A DNA stretch of 64,000 nt from DASVNK01 sp036383895 (GTDB taxonomy: Bacteria > Verrucomicrobiota > Verrucomicrobiia > Limisphaerales > SXQI01). Shown here in pieces: positions 31,498 to 39,161 of this stretch. The translations under genes were made by a program, and so were the position numbers. The stretch spans positions 1 through 64,000 of the forward strand of contig DASVNK010000054.1 of NCBI GenBank assembly GCA_036383895.1. Direction: 5' to 3'. Numbering within the stretch: the first letter of the stretch is position 1; each line of letters begins with the position of its first letter. The notes beneath the pieces were generated by a model. It was not told the origin of the DNA, made no database searches, and was given only the letters and a program-made list of their open reading frames with translations.

Positions 31498-32271
31498 GTG
31501 ACGAGGGAGCGCTGTTCAGTAACGATCATCACGCTGAACGAAGAAAAAAATCTTCGCGACTGCCTTGAGTCGGTGCGCTGGGCCGACGAGTTTATTGTCG
31601 TCGACTCAGGAAGCACAGACGCAACGCTCACCATCGCTGCGGAGTTCAACTGCAAAGTCATTCGCAATCCATGGCCGGGGATGCGCGAGCAGAAGAATGT
31701 TGCGAACGCGGCGGCTATGGGACCCTGGATCCTGAACCTCGATGCCGACGAGCGGCTTTCCAAGGAGTTGCAGGAAGAACTTCAGGCGCACCTCGTCTCG
31801 CCGAAATTCGACGGCTACAGCTTCCCTCGAAAGAATATTTTTCTCGGCAAGTGGATGCGCCACGGCGGTTGGTATCCTGACGCGACATTGAGATTATTTC
31901 GAAAGGGGCACGGGAAATTCGGTGGAATCAACCCGCATGCGAATGTCGAACTGCCAGCAGGTTCGAGAACCACGACGTTGGATCACCCACTCGTTCACCT
32001 CACTTACTTCACTCTGCAACAGTACGTGAGTAAGCAGTATTCCTACGCGGACGCCGCTGCGCGCGAGTTGTTCGAGTCCGGAAAAATGCGTTCCGTCTCG
32101 CCTCTCCGCATTCTCGTAAAAACATTTTGGAAGTTCATCGAGACCTACTTCATTAAGCGCGGTTTTCTGGACGGAACGCATGGTTTAATCGCCGCGCTCG
32201 GGTCGACTTTCGGCGCGTTCCTGAAACAGGCGCGAGTCTGGGAGCTTTCCCGTAGCGCGAAGAAAACCTAG
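31498..32271 (+). CDS. Family 2 glycosyltransferase (WaaE/KdtX-like)
   Basis: This 257-residue GT-A enzyme begins SVTIITLNEEKNLRDCLESV, then ADEFIVVDSGSTDATLTIA, and carries the metal/nucleotide motif NLDADERLS (~80-88) and the FLGKWMRHGGWYPD acceptor-side loop typical of the WaaE/KdtX beta-1,4-glucosyltransferases of LPS inner core. The start is GTG at 31498, 22 nt after the upstream GT-B gene, so the two probably form one unit. Its stop overlaps the convergent GT4 stop by three to four bases (CTAG). Confidence 0.9.
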   Translation: MTRERCSVTIITLNEEKNLRDCLESVRWADEFIVVDSGSTDATLTIAAEFNCKVIRNPWPGMREQKNVANAAAMGPWILNLDADERLSKELQEELQAHLVSPKFDGYSFPRKNIFLGKWMRHGGWYPDATLRLFRKGHGKFGGINPHANVELPAGSRTTTLDHPLVHLTYFTLQQYVSKQYSYADAAARELFESGKMRSVSPLRILVKTFWKFIETYFIKRGFLDGTHGLIAALGSTFGAFLKQARVWELSRSAKKT

Positions 32272-33371
32272 GTTCGCAGTCTCTCGTTGGCGGCACGCTC
32301 AACCACAGCGAGCGTTTCGCGAACATTGCGGGATAAACTGATCAGTTCTTCGTTTACCTGAACTCGTTTCGCTCCGTTGCGCACCCGCAGCACTATTTCG
32401 TTCGCAAGCGAATTGATGTCTGAAGGATCAGATAACACGGCACCCATATCTGGATCTGCGATCAACTCTCCCGCGCCATTCATCTTCGAGGTAATCACCG
32501 GCAGGCCTGCAGCGAGCGCTTCAATGCAGGCATTGGCTGAAGGTTCGTAAATCGGCGTAAACGTGAAAAGATCAGCCGCCGCGTAAAGGTGCTCCACGTC
32601 GCGCACACTGCCGGTATATATAATGTCCGGCGCCCTCCGCGGTGGTTGACCCCGCCCCACGACAAACAGCTTCAAAGTGCGGGTGCTGCTCTCGGAGCGT
32701 AACCGCTGCTGCGCGACATCCACCGCTTTGATGACGTATTTGAGCCCTTTCCGTTCCCATCCAGTTCCAACAAAAAGGCAGACGAAATCATTCTCATTCA
32801 AGCCATACTTCTCACGCGTTTCGGCGCGACTGCCCTGACGGAAGCGCGCCACATCGATACCGTTTCTGACCAGCATGATCCTGTCTCCTGGAAAAGCGAA
32901 ATTTGAAACGATTTCGTTCTTCACCATCTCCGAATTCACAATGATGAAGCGCGTGTTCGCTCGTGAGAATGTTTCTTTCTCGAGGGCCAGCATGGCGCGG
33001 TGTAAGGATTGCCGCCACAAATTGCGCCACCACGGCGTAAATTGTCTGCGCCGCTCCAGCCAGACTTTATGCACGCCATCCCCGGCGCGATAGATCTCCT
33101 GCTGAAGCGTTCGCTCGAGGCTGAAGATGCAGTCGAACTCCTCGGCGGAAGTTAGCGTTTTCACCTGCTCCGCGAAACGCACGATGCGTTTTGCTTTGGG
33201 GCCGGAAACCGGCACGCGATGAAATTTCAGATCTGTGGACGAAGACTCCCAAGTTTCCGCAAACAAGTGAATCTCATGCCCTCCGTTCAGCAGCGCTCCG
33301 ACTAACCGCTGAAGATACAGTTCGGCACCGCCGACCGCTGAAAAATTGCGACGTATCAGCGCAAGCTTCAT
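32268..33371 (-). CDS. Family 4 glycosyltransferase (WaaG-like)
   Basis: From the ATG at 33371 (start MKLALIRRNFSAVGGAELYL) the product is 367 residues. The GT-B signature is present: RNGIDVARFR after an N-terminal nucleotide domain, FVGTGWERKGLKYVI, and the E-x7-E motif EPSANACIE (~280) followed by AAGLPVITSKMNGAGELI. WaaG-type enzymes add glucose to the inner core of LPS. The frame extends to 33506 but that lies inside the GT9 gene. It overlaps the GT9 gene by four bases and is the last gene of the msbA-neuBCA operon. Confidence 0.93.
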   Translation of the reverse strand: MKLALIRRNFSAVGGAELYLQRLVGALLNGGHEIHLFAETWESSSTDLKFHRVPVSGPKAKRIVRFAEQVKTLTSAEEFDCIFSLERTLQQEIYRAGDGVHKVWLERRRQFTPWWRNLWRQSLHRAMLALEKETFSRANTRFIIVNSEMVKNEIVSNFAFPGDRIMLVRNGIDVARFRQGSRAETREKYGLNENDFVCLFVGTGWERKGLKYVIKAVDVAQQRLRSESSTRTLKLFVVGRGQPPRRAPDIIYTGSVRDVEHLYAAADLFTFTPIYEPSANACIEALAAGLPVITSKMNGAGELIADPDMGAVLSDPSDINSLANEIVLRVRNGAKRVQVNEELISLSRNVRETLAVVERAANERLRT

Positions 33372-34297
33372 GCGGGCTGTCCTGCGGAACGCGCGTGGGA
33401 ATGAAATAATTTGAGAGCCTCGCGAACGACTTCGTCCGACGTGGAGGCAAGATTCATCCCGGGCTTTTCGACCAACGTAAACGAGCGCTCGTTCGGGTAA
33501 TACCACGACGATGTCTTGATGTCGTTTGTCGCGCTAAAAATAGTAGCGCACGGGCGGGCGAAAGCCTGCGCTAGGTGCGAACACGCCCCATCGACGGTAA
33601 GGACCAGCTCCGCCCGCGAAATCAGAAACATGAACTCCTTGAGATTCGTCCGTGCGAATGCATCAAGTCCGTACACTGAAGCGCGCAGGGTTTCGACATG
33701 CTGCTTCGCCCACTCCGGGCCGCTTCCGGTAAATATGATCGGCAACCGTATTTCTTTTCTGAGAGCGCCGAGGACGTTACGCCACGCATCCGCGCGCCAG
33801 CATTTTCTTTCTTCAGAGGCGGTCGCGTTCAACAGTAGAAAACGTTCCGGCAGCGCGAGCTTCGGTCGCCAATCGATCGGTGGTCGCCGCAGTCTGGGCT
33901 GTCGAAATGATCCGCCGCCGACTTCGGTGACGTCCCAATACCATTGCGCGAAGTAGCAGTTTACCTTCGGTTTGAACTGAATGTCGTCAAACACCACGCG
34001 ATGGTGCCAGCGAACGGAGGCTGCACTGCGCATCCGAAGGTGCTTTTTGCGCGCGGAAGTAAGAAATGCACGGAAGGTCGCCTTTGAGCCCTTTTCATAA
34101 ACCCAAATGCTGTCAAAGCTCTGGCGTCGTTCGCGGACCCGGGCGTTTTCCATCAATTCGACAACCGGCGCGAGCGATGGCTTGCACCACAGATGAACTT
34201 TTTCTCCAGTGGCCGCTGCCAACTTCGCGAGCGCTGGCTCCAGCAGCACGGTATCGCCGAGTTGCTTTTGGAAGATGACGAGCGCCGGATCAGCCAT
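33368..34297 (-). CDS. Family 9 glycosyltransferase (heptosyltransferase-like)
   Basis: This 309-residue protein begins ADPALVIFQKQLGDTVLLEP, the typical start of ADP-heptose:LPS heptosyltransferases (GT9, GT-B fold). The C-terminal half holds PIIFTGSGPEWAK and TVDGACSHLAQAFARPCATI, the nucleotide-binding segment. It would act on the cytoplasmic face of the inner membrane in core assembly. It is six nt from neuA and overlaps the GT4 gene. Confidence 0.92.
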   Translation of the reverse strand: MADPALVIFQKQLGDTVLLEPALAKLAAATGEKVHLWCKPSLAPVVELMENARVRERRQSFDSIWVYEKGSKATFRAFLTSARKKHLRMRSAASVRWHHRVVFDDIQFKPKVNCYFAQWYWDVTEVGGGSFRQPRLRRPPIDWRPKLALPERFLLLNATASEERKCWRADAWRNVLGALRKEIRLPIIFTGSGPEWAKQHVETLRASVYGLDAFARTNLKEFMFLISRAELVLTVDGACSHLAQAFARPCATIFSATNDIKTSSWYYPNERSFTLVEKPGMNLASTSDEVVREALKLFHSHARSAGQPA

Positions 34298-34303
34298 TCT
34301 TCT

Positions 34304-35005
34304 TCAAGTAGCGGTTTTCTTGCCGATGATTCTTTCGGCGGCGGACCAGTCCTCGAGCGTGTCCAAGTTTACACGATCAGTATCGCGCACGACAAACGGT
34401 CTGCAATTCTGACCGTAAATAGAGTTCTGCTCGCGCAGCGTCCGCACGCGAGTGAAATAGAAGTCACCATTGCGTGAGTAGGTCTCTGGCACATCTTGCC
34501 GGCGTGTAAATTTCAGGCCGTCTTCCATGAATGGAAGAAGCCGATCGTTTTCCACGCGCATGATGAAGTACGGCGAGTAGTGCTGCGGGACAGGTTCAAC
34601 ACTGACGACGGAATCAATACTGTCGTCGCCTCGCAACAACTCGAACGCAGCTTTAAGATCCTGCCACCGCCGAAACGGCGCGGTCGGCTGAAGTAACAGA
34701 ACTGCGTCAGCCCGGAAGCCGCGGGTTTCCATTTCGGCTATCGCGTGGTGAATTACCGGCAGCATCGGCGTAGTGTCTTGGGCCAGTTCCGCAGGGCGCA
34801 AGAAGGGAACTTCGATATTCCATTGCCGGGCGACATCGGCGATCTGTTCGCTGTCCGTCGAGATGATCAGCTTCGTGCAGATCTCAGCTTTTTGCGCCGC
34901 CAGCGCGGTGTAAGCCAACAACGGCTTCCCCCCGAGCACCCGCGTATTTTTACCCGGAATTCCTTTTGAACCGCCGCGCGCGGGGATGAGCCCGAGAAGG
35001 TTCAT
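34304..35005 (-). CDS. neuA: CMP-N-acylneuraminate cytidylyltransferase
   Basis: The 233-residue enzyme starts MNLLGLIPARGGSKGIPGKN, the glycine-rich nucleotide loop of NeuA. It has the acceptor/metal region with ALLAYTALAAQKAE-like helix and IISTDSEQIADVAR, plus VLLLQPTAPFRRWQDLKAAF typical of the family. It activates a nonulosonic acid with CTP. Kdo cytidylyltransferase (KdsB) has different motifs. The stop of neuC abuts its start (TGA then ATG), indicating coupling. Confidence 0.93.
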   Translation of the reverse strand: MNLLGLIPARGGSKGIPGKNTRVLGGKPLLAYTALAAQKAEICTKLIISTDSEQIADVARQWNIEVPFLRPAELAQDTTPMLPVIHHAIAEMETRGFRADAVLLLQPTAPFRRWQDLKAAFELLRGDDSIDSVVSVEPVPQHYSPYFIMRVENDRLLPFMEDGLKFTRRQDVPETYSRNGDFYFTRVRTLREQNSIYGQNCRPFVVRDTDRVNLDTLEDWSAAERIIGKKTAT

Positions 35006-36160
35006 TCAGTAGGCGAGACGTTTCTCGATTTTGTGCGGAAGCCGCTGCAGAAGGTCAGCAATGCGTGAACCTGCCGATCCATCGCCGTAAATCTTGCTCG
35101 GTTTTTTCTTCGCGTCGTTCAGGTGTTCGCGAATCGCGGTGCAGATGTGATCGCGATTGTAATCAACGTCGATGACATTCGCGCCGCGCTCTCGGCCGCC
35201 CTGCCGGGAGCCAATATTCACGGCCGGCACTCCGAGAAATGAACACTCACGAATCGCCACGCTCGAATTCCCCACGATTGCTTTGCTGTTGTAGACCAGG
35301 CGCAGAAAATCTGTCGGCTCCATATTTTTAAAGAAATGGAATTTCGATGGCTTCTCCTCTTCACGGAATGCGCGAATCCCCTTTGAAGTCCCATCCGACC
35401 CGGCATCGACGTTCGGCCAGAACCAGAGCGTTGGGACATCCACTGCTTTGACGCCATAGAGCGTTTCGATGATATGCTGCCGCGAGCTTTCGTATTCGGT
35501 CGTCACCGGATGTTGCAGCACGACGATGTAGCCGTCATCGAGATTGACCGGGGCGCCGACGCCGCCATATTTCATGAACGGGTCGAAACTCATCTTGGGG
35601 TCCCGCAACACTTCCGCGGCGAGATCGATTGAGGGGCATCCCGTAACGAAAACTGCGTCAGAATCTTCGCCCATTTTGCGAACGCGTTCAGCGGCAATAT
35701 CCGTGCAAGTGAAATGATAATCCGCGAGCTTCGTCACAGCGTGGCGCACCTTTTCATCGATTGAGCCAGTCACTTCGCCGCCCTGCATGTGCACGAGCGG
35801 AATGTTCATGTAAGAGGCGGCAGCAGCAGTTGCCAGAGTTTCGTAACGATCCGCGATCGTCACCACCATGTCAGGCTTCAGGTTGTGGAACACCGTGGAG
35901 AGTTCCATCATGCCGAGCCCGGTGGATTTGGCAGACGTAACAAGGTTCTCGCCTTCCAGCACCATGAAGACGCTCGCCGCTACTTCGAAGCCATCTTTTC
36001 TGATATACTTTAGCGCTTCGCCGTATCGCTCCAAAACTGCCGAGGCGGCGACGACCAGTTGCAGTTCCAGGTCCGGATGTTCCTTGATCGCTTGCAGCGC
36101 GGTTTTGATGCGCGCGTAACTCGGGCGCGCGGTGACAACGACACAGATCTTCCGTTTCAT
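35006..36160 (-). CDS. neuC: UDP-N-acetylglucosamine 2-epimerase, hydrolysing type
   Basis: This 384-residue protein has the epimerase fold with KRKICVVVTARPSYARIKTA, the catalytic region RYETLATAAAASYMNIPLVH with HMQGGEVTGSIDEKVRHAVT, and C-terminal SSVAIRECSFLGVPAVNIGS with RQGGRERG. The HMQGGE segment is typical of the hydrolysing NeuC/LegG subgroup, which makes free ManNAc (or its diNAc analogue) for NeuB. It overlaps neuB by four bases and abuts neuA. Confidence 0.93.
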   Translation of the reverse strand: MKRKICVVVTARPSYARIKTALQAIKEHPDLELQLVVAASAVLERYGEALKYIRKDGFEVAASVFMVLEGENLVTSAKSTGLGMMELSTVFHNLKPDMVVTIADRYETLATAAAASYMNIPLVHMQGGEVTGSIDEKVRHAVTKLADYHFTCTDIAAERVRKMGEDSDAVFVTGCPSIDLAAEVLRDPKMSFDPFMKYGGVGAPVNLDDGYIVVLQHPVTTEYESSRQHIIETLYGVKAVDVPTLWFWPNVDAGSDGTSKGIRAFREEEKPSKFHFFKNMEPTDFLRLVYNSKAIVGNSSVAIRECSFLGVPAVNIGSRQGGRERGANVIDVDYNRDHICTAIREHLNDAKKKPSKIYGDGSAGSRIADLLQRLPHKIEKRLAY

Positions 36161-37203
36161 TTCTCGATATCAGCGTACTGAAGAAATTCCCCGGCGCGCA
36201 TGTTACGACGAAGTCTCGCGCCGAGAACACTGGAAAATTCCGAAGCCGGAATGCCGGCGACGGGCTTGCGCGTCGCGATATGTTCGGCACGAATCACAGT
36301 GCCGGCGCTCAATTCCCCAGCAGCCACCAAACTTTGCCCAAACATTTTCCGCATCCGATCCATTGCGACGGCTTCGGCTTCCTTGTCGACTGGATTGTTC
36401 AGCATTTTTTCAGTGAAGCGAATCCCTTCCACCATTTGCTTCAATTCGGCGAATGTGACCGACGCAATCGTATCCGGACCAAACATCGTGCGATCCCAGG
36501 TAACGTGAACTTCAACCGCTTTCGCGCCGTGCATCACGGCCGCGACTGAAGGCCAAATCGTTCCGGAATGATCCGAAAGGCCAACCTCGCAGCCGAAGCG
36601 GCCCTTAAATTCGCTGAGAAGATTCAGTCCTACGCGGTCGGGAGGGCAGGGGTAAGCGCTCGTGCACTGCATCACGAGGAATGGCACTGCCGCAGATTCC
36701 AATCGCTTGACGGTGGCCTCCAATTCACTCCAGGAACTCATCCCCGAAGATAAAAGGACCGGCAACTTCATTTCCAGCAGCCGCGATAGGAGAACTTCGT
36801 TGCGAACTTCCCCCGAGGCGATCTTCCAGGCGCGAATACCTATCTCCGCGAGCAATTCAATTGCTTCGAGCGAGAACGGCGAGCTCAGGAACGTCAGCCC
36901 TTTCTCCTCCGCGTGTTCTTTCAATCCGCGCCACTGGTCCTTGGTAAATTCCATTCGCTTCCAGTAATCGTAGCGGGTGGCGTCCTGCTTGCTGAACTGC
37001 ACGCGCCATTGTTCGGCCGGCGAACTTTCGGCAGCGGCGATGTGCGTTTGAAATTTGACTGCATCGGCGCCTGCAGCGGCAGCGGCATCGATGAACGCAT
37101 GAGCAAAATTTACGCTCCCATCATGCGCCTGCGCCACTTCCGCGATGATCAACGCAGGTTGACTCCCGCCGACCTTTCGATTGCCAATGGAAAACTCCGC
37201 CAT
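36157..37203 (-). CDS. neuB: N-acetylneuraminate (nonulosonate) synthase
   Basis: The 348-residue enzyme condenses ManNAc-type sugar with phosphoenolpyruvate. It has the TIM-barrel N-domain (LIIAEVAQAHDGSVNFAHAF, AVKFQTHIA, EVGLSDHSGTIWPSVAAV, AVEVHVTWDRTMFGPD) and a C-terminal SAF antifreeze-like domain (~285-348, GELSAGTVIRAEHIATRKPV, RNMRAGEFLQYADIE). Both domains are needed for the domain-swapped dimer. NeuB-C-A order suggests sialic or legionaminic-type acid synthesis; the exact sugar depends on the UDP-sugar used. Confidence 0.94.
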   Translation of the reverse strand: MAEFSIGNRKVGGSQPALIIAEVAQAHDGSVNFAHAFIDAAAAAGADAVKFQTHIAAAESSPAEQWRVQFSKQDATRYDYWKRMEFTKDQWRGLKEHAEEKGLTFLSSPFSLEAIELLAEIGIRAWKIASGEVRNEVLLSRLLEMKLPVLLSSGMSSWSELEATVKRLESAAVPFLVMQCTSAYPCPPDRVGLNLLSEFKGRFGCEVGLSDHSGTIWPSVAAVMHGAKAVEVHVTWDRTMFGPDTIASVTFAELKQMVEGIRFTEKMLNNPVDKEAEAVAMDRMRKMFGQSLVAAGELSAGTVIRAEHIATRKPVAGIPASEFSSVLGARLRRNMRAGEFLQYADIEK

Positions 37204-37209
37204 GCGAAA

Positions 37210-39072
37210 TCAGGAAGCGAGCACAGTGCTGAAAGTTTGACGTTGCGCCATGTTTCCAAAGATCCCTTCACTGCGCAGAAGTTCGGCGAAGGTGCCTTCC
37301 TCCACAATTTCACCGTGCTGCAGAACGATAATTCGATCCATCTTGGCGAGCGTTGAGAGCCGATGCGCCACCGAGATGACCGTGCGGTGCTCGGCGAGGT
37401 TGTCGATCGCGCGCTGCACTTGCGCTTCGGATTCCGCATCAAGCGCCGCAGTAGCTTCGTCGAGCGCGAGAATCGGCGCCTGGCGAATGAACGCACGCGC
37501 TATCGCGATCCGTTGACGCTGGCCGCCGGAAAGGAGCACGCCTCTATCCCCGACGCGGGTGTCGTACCCTTGCGGAAGGTTCATGATGAATTCGTGAGCA
37601 AACGCGGCTTTGGCAGCCGCTTCGATTTCGCTACGAGTTGCTCCTTCACGACCACACGCGATGTTCTCAGCGACCGTTTGGTCGAACAAAATAATATCCT
37701 GGCTAACAAGGGCCATCTGGGCTCGAAGGTCAAACGTCGTCAATTCACGGATGTCCACGCCGTCGATCAGAACGCGGCCTTCCTGCGGATCGTAAAAGCG
37801 GAAAAGCAAATTGATGAGCGTGCTCTTGCCAGATCCGCTTTCGCCCACGACGCCGAGCTTTGTGCCGAGCGGAATCGTGAGGCTGAAGTTCTGCAGGACC
37901 GGTCGGTCATTATAAGCGAACGTAACGTTGTCGAACCGAATTTCGCGCGCGAACGGCTTCATCGCTTTAGGGCCCGTCGGCTCTTTAACAGTCGGCTCTT
38001 CGCGGAAGATTTTCATCAACCGTTCGATGCCAACGCTGGCTTGCTGAAAATAGACATGCAGCCCGGCGACTTTTTTTATCGGTGTATAGATCAACGCGAC
38101 CGCGCCCACGAAAACCGCGAGTTCCGAGCCCGTCTTGTCCGCCCAAATGATGTAGACGAGCAGGATGCCCAGCCCGAGCGCGCCGATCGTTTCGATGAAC
38201 GGATTAACCAGTTCCTTCGCCTGGATCTGTTTCATCCCGTGATGAACGAGCTGCCGTGCGTGCTGCGCGAAACGTTCCGTCGCCTGTCGTTCGAGCTTGT
38301 AAGCTTTGATCAGCCGAATGCTGCCTAAAAATTCCACCAGCAAACTTTGCTGAAGCACCCCCGTTTTTACGTTTCCTTTGGCGGCACGACGAATTTTTTT
38401 GCCGAGAATCATGATCGGAACGATGCAGGTCGGCATGAACACCGTGACGAAGACCGTCAGCTTCCAATCCATCCAGAGGAGATAGCCAAGTGTGAAAATA
38501 ATCGTGACGGGTTCTTTCACGAGATCGGAGACACCATGGTTGAGCGATTTCTGCAGCGCCTGGGTATCGCCGTGCACGTGCGTGATCAAATCGCCCATCG
38601 TCGCGCGATTGTAGAAATCCAGTGAGAGCGTGCTCAGCTTGTGAAAAACATCCTGCCGCAAATCATTGATCACGCGTTCGCTCACCCAGCCCATGCAGTA
38701 GCTGCTCAGGTAGCCGATGTAACCGCGAAACGCGAACAGCAATGGAAAGAACAACAACAGTCCGGTTAGTTGTTTTGCATCCAGGTCTCGGCCGTCCTTG
38801 GGCAACCATGGATCGGTCGAACGAACGAATCGCTCGCGCGCGTTGTTCGTCCACTCTTCAATACGCTTCGTCGTTTCGGTGCGAGGGAGCGCCGTGGCGG
38901 ACGCGTTCTGCTCCTGCGGAAAAACGCGATTCAAAAGTGCCTTCGAACCGCTGAGAATTGTTGCGTTCGAGATGCCGAATAAAACGCCCAGCAGCACGCC
39001 TAAAGCCAGCCGTGTCCAATAGCGGCGGATGTATGGCGCACCAAAACGAAAGACGTTGGCGAGGTTATTCAC
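37210..39072 (-). CDS. msbA: MsbA-like ABC exporter of lipid-linked glycan
   Basis: This 620-residue half-transporter has six membrane helices in residues ~1-310 and an ATPase domain with Walker A GESGSGKST, signature LSGGQRQR, Walker B ILALDEATAALD and the H-loop VISVAHRLSTL. The fold and length fit MsbA or related flippases of lipid A-core or lipid-linked polysaccharide. It leads the operon msbA-neuB-neuC-neuA-GT9-GT4; neuB starts 6 nt after it. A long loop after TM1 (~45-90) is unusually extended with acidic and charged residues. Confidence 0.94.
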   Translation of the reverse strand: MNNLANVFRFGAPYIRRYWTRLALGVLLGVLFGISNATILSGSKALLNRVFPQEQNASATALPRTETTKRIEEWTNNARERFVRSTDPWLPKDGRDLDAKQLTGLLLFFPLLFAFRGYIGYLSSYCMGWVSERVINDLRQDVFHKLSTLSLDFYNRATMGDLITHVHGDTQALQKSLNHGVSDLVKEPVTIIFTLGYLLWMDWKLTVFVTVFMPTCIVPIMILGKKIRRAAKGNVKTGVLQQSLLVEFLGSIRLIKAYKLERQATERFAQHARQLVHHGMKQIQAKELVNPFIETIGALGLGILLVYIIWADKTGSELAVFVGAVALIYTPIKKVAGLHVYFQQASVGIERLMKIFREEPTVKEPTGPKAMKPFAREIRFDNVTFAYNDRPVLQNFSLTIPLGTKLGVVGESGSGKSTLINLLFRFYDPQEGRVLIDGVDIRELTTFDLRAQMALVSQDIILFDQTVAENIACGREGATRSEIEAAAKAAFAHEFIMNLPQGYDTRVGDRGVLLSGGQRQRIAIARAFIRQAPILALDEATAALDAESEAQVQRAIDNLAEHRTVISVAHRLSTLAKMDRIIVLQHGEIVEEGTFAELLRSEGIFGNMAQRQTFSTVLAS

Positions 39073-39161
39073 TAATTAAGACGTTCACGCACCACGGCGA
39101 TCACGTTTACGGCGTCGGCAGCATAACATACGCTGCACCACAGTCATCCGGTTTTTGCGTC

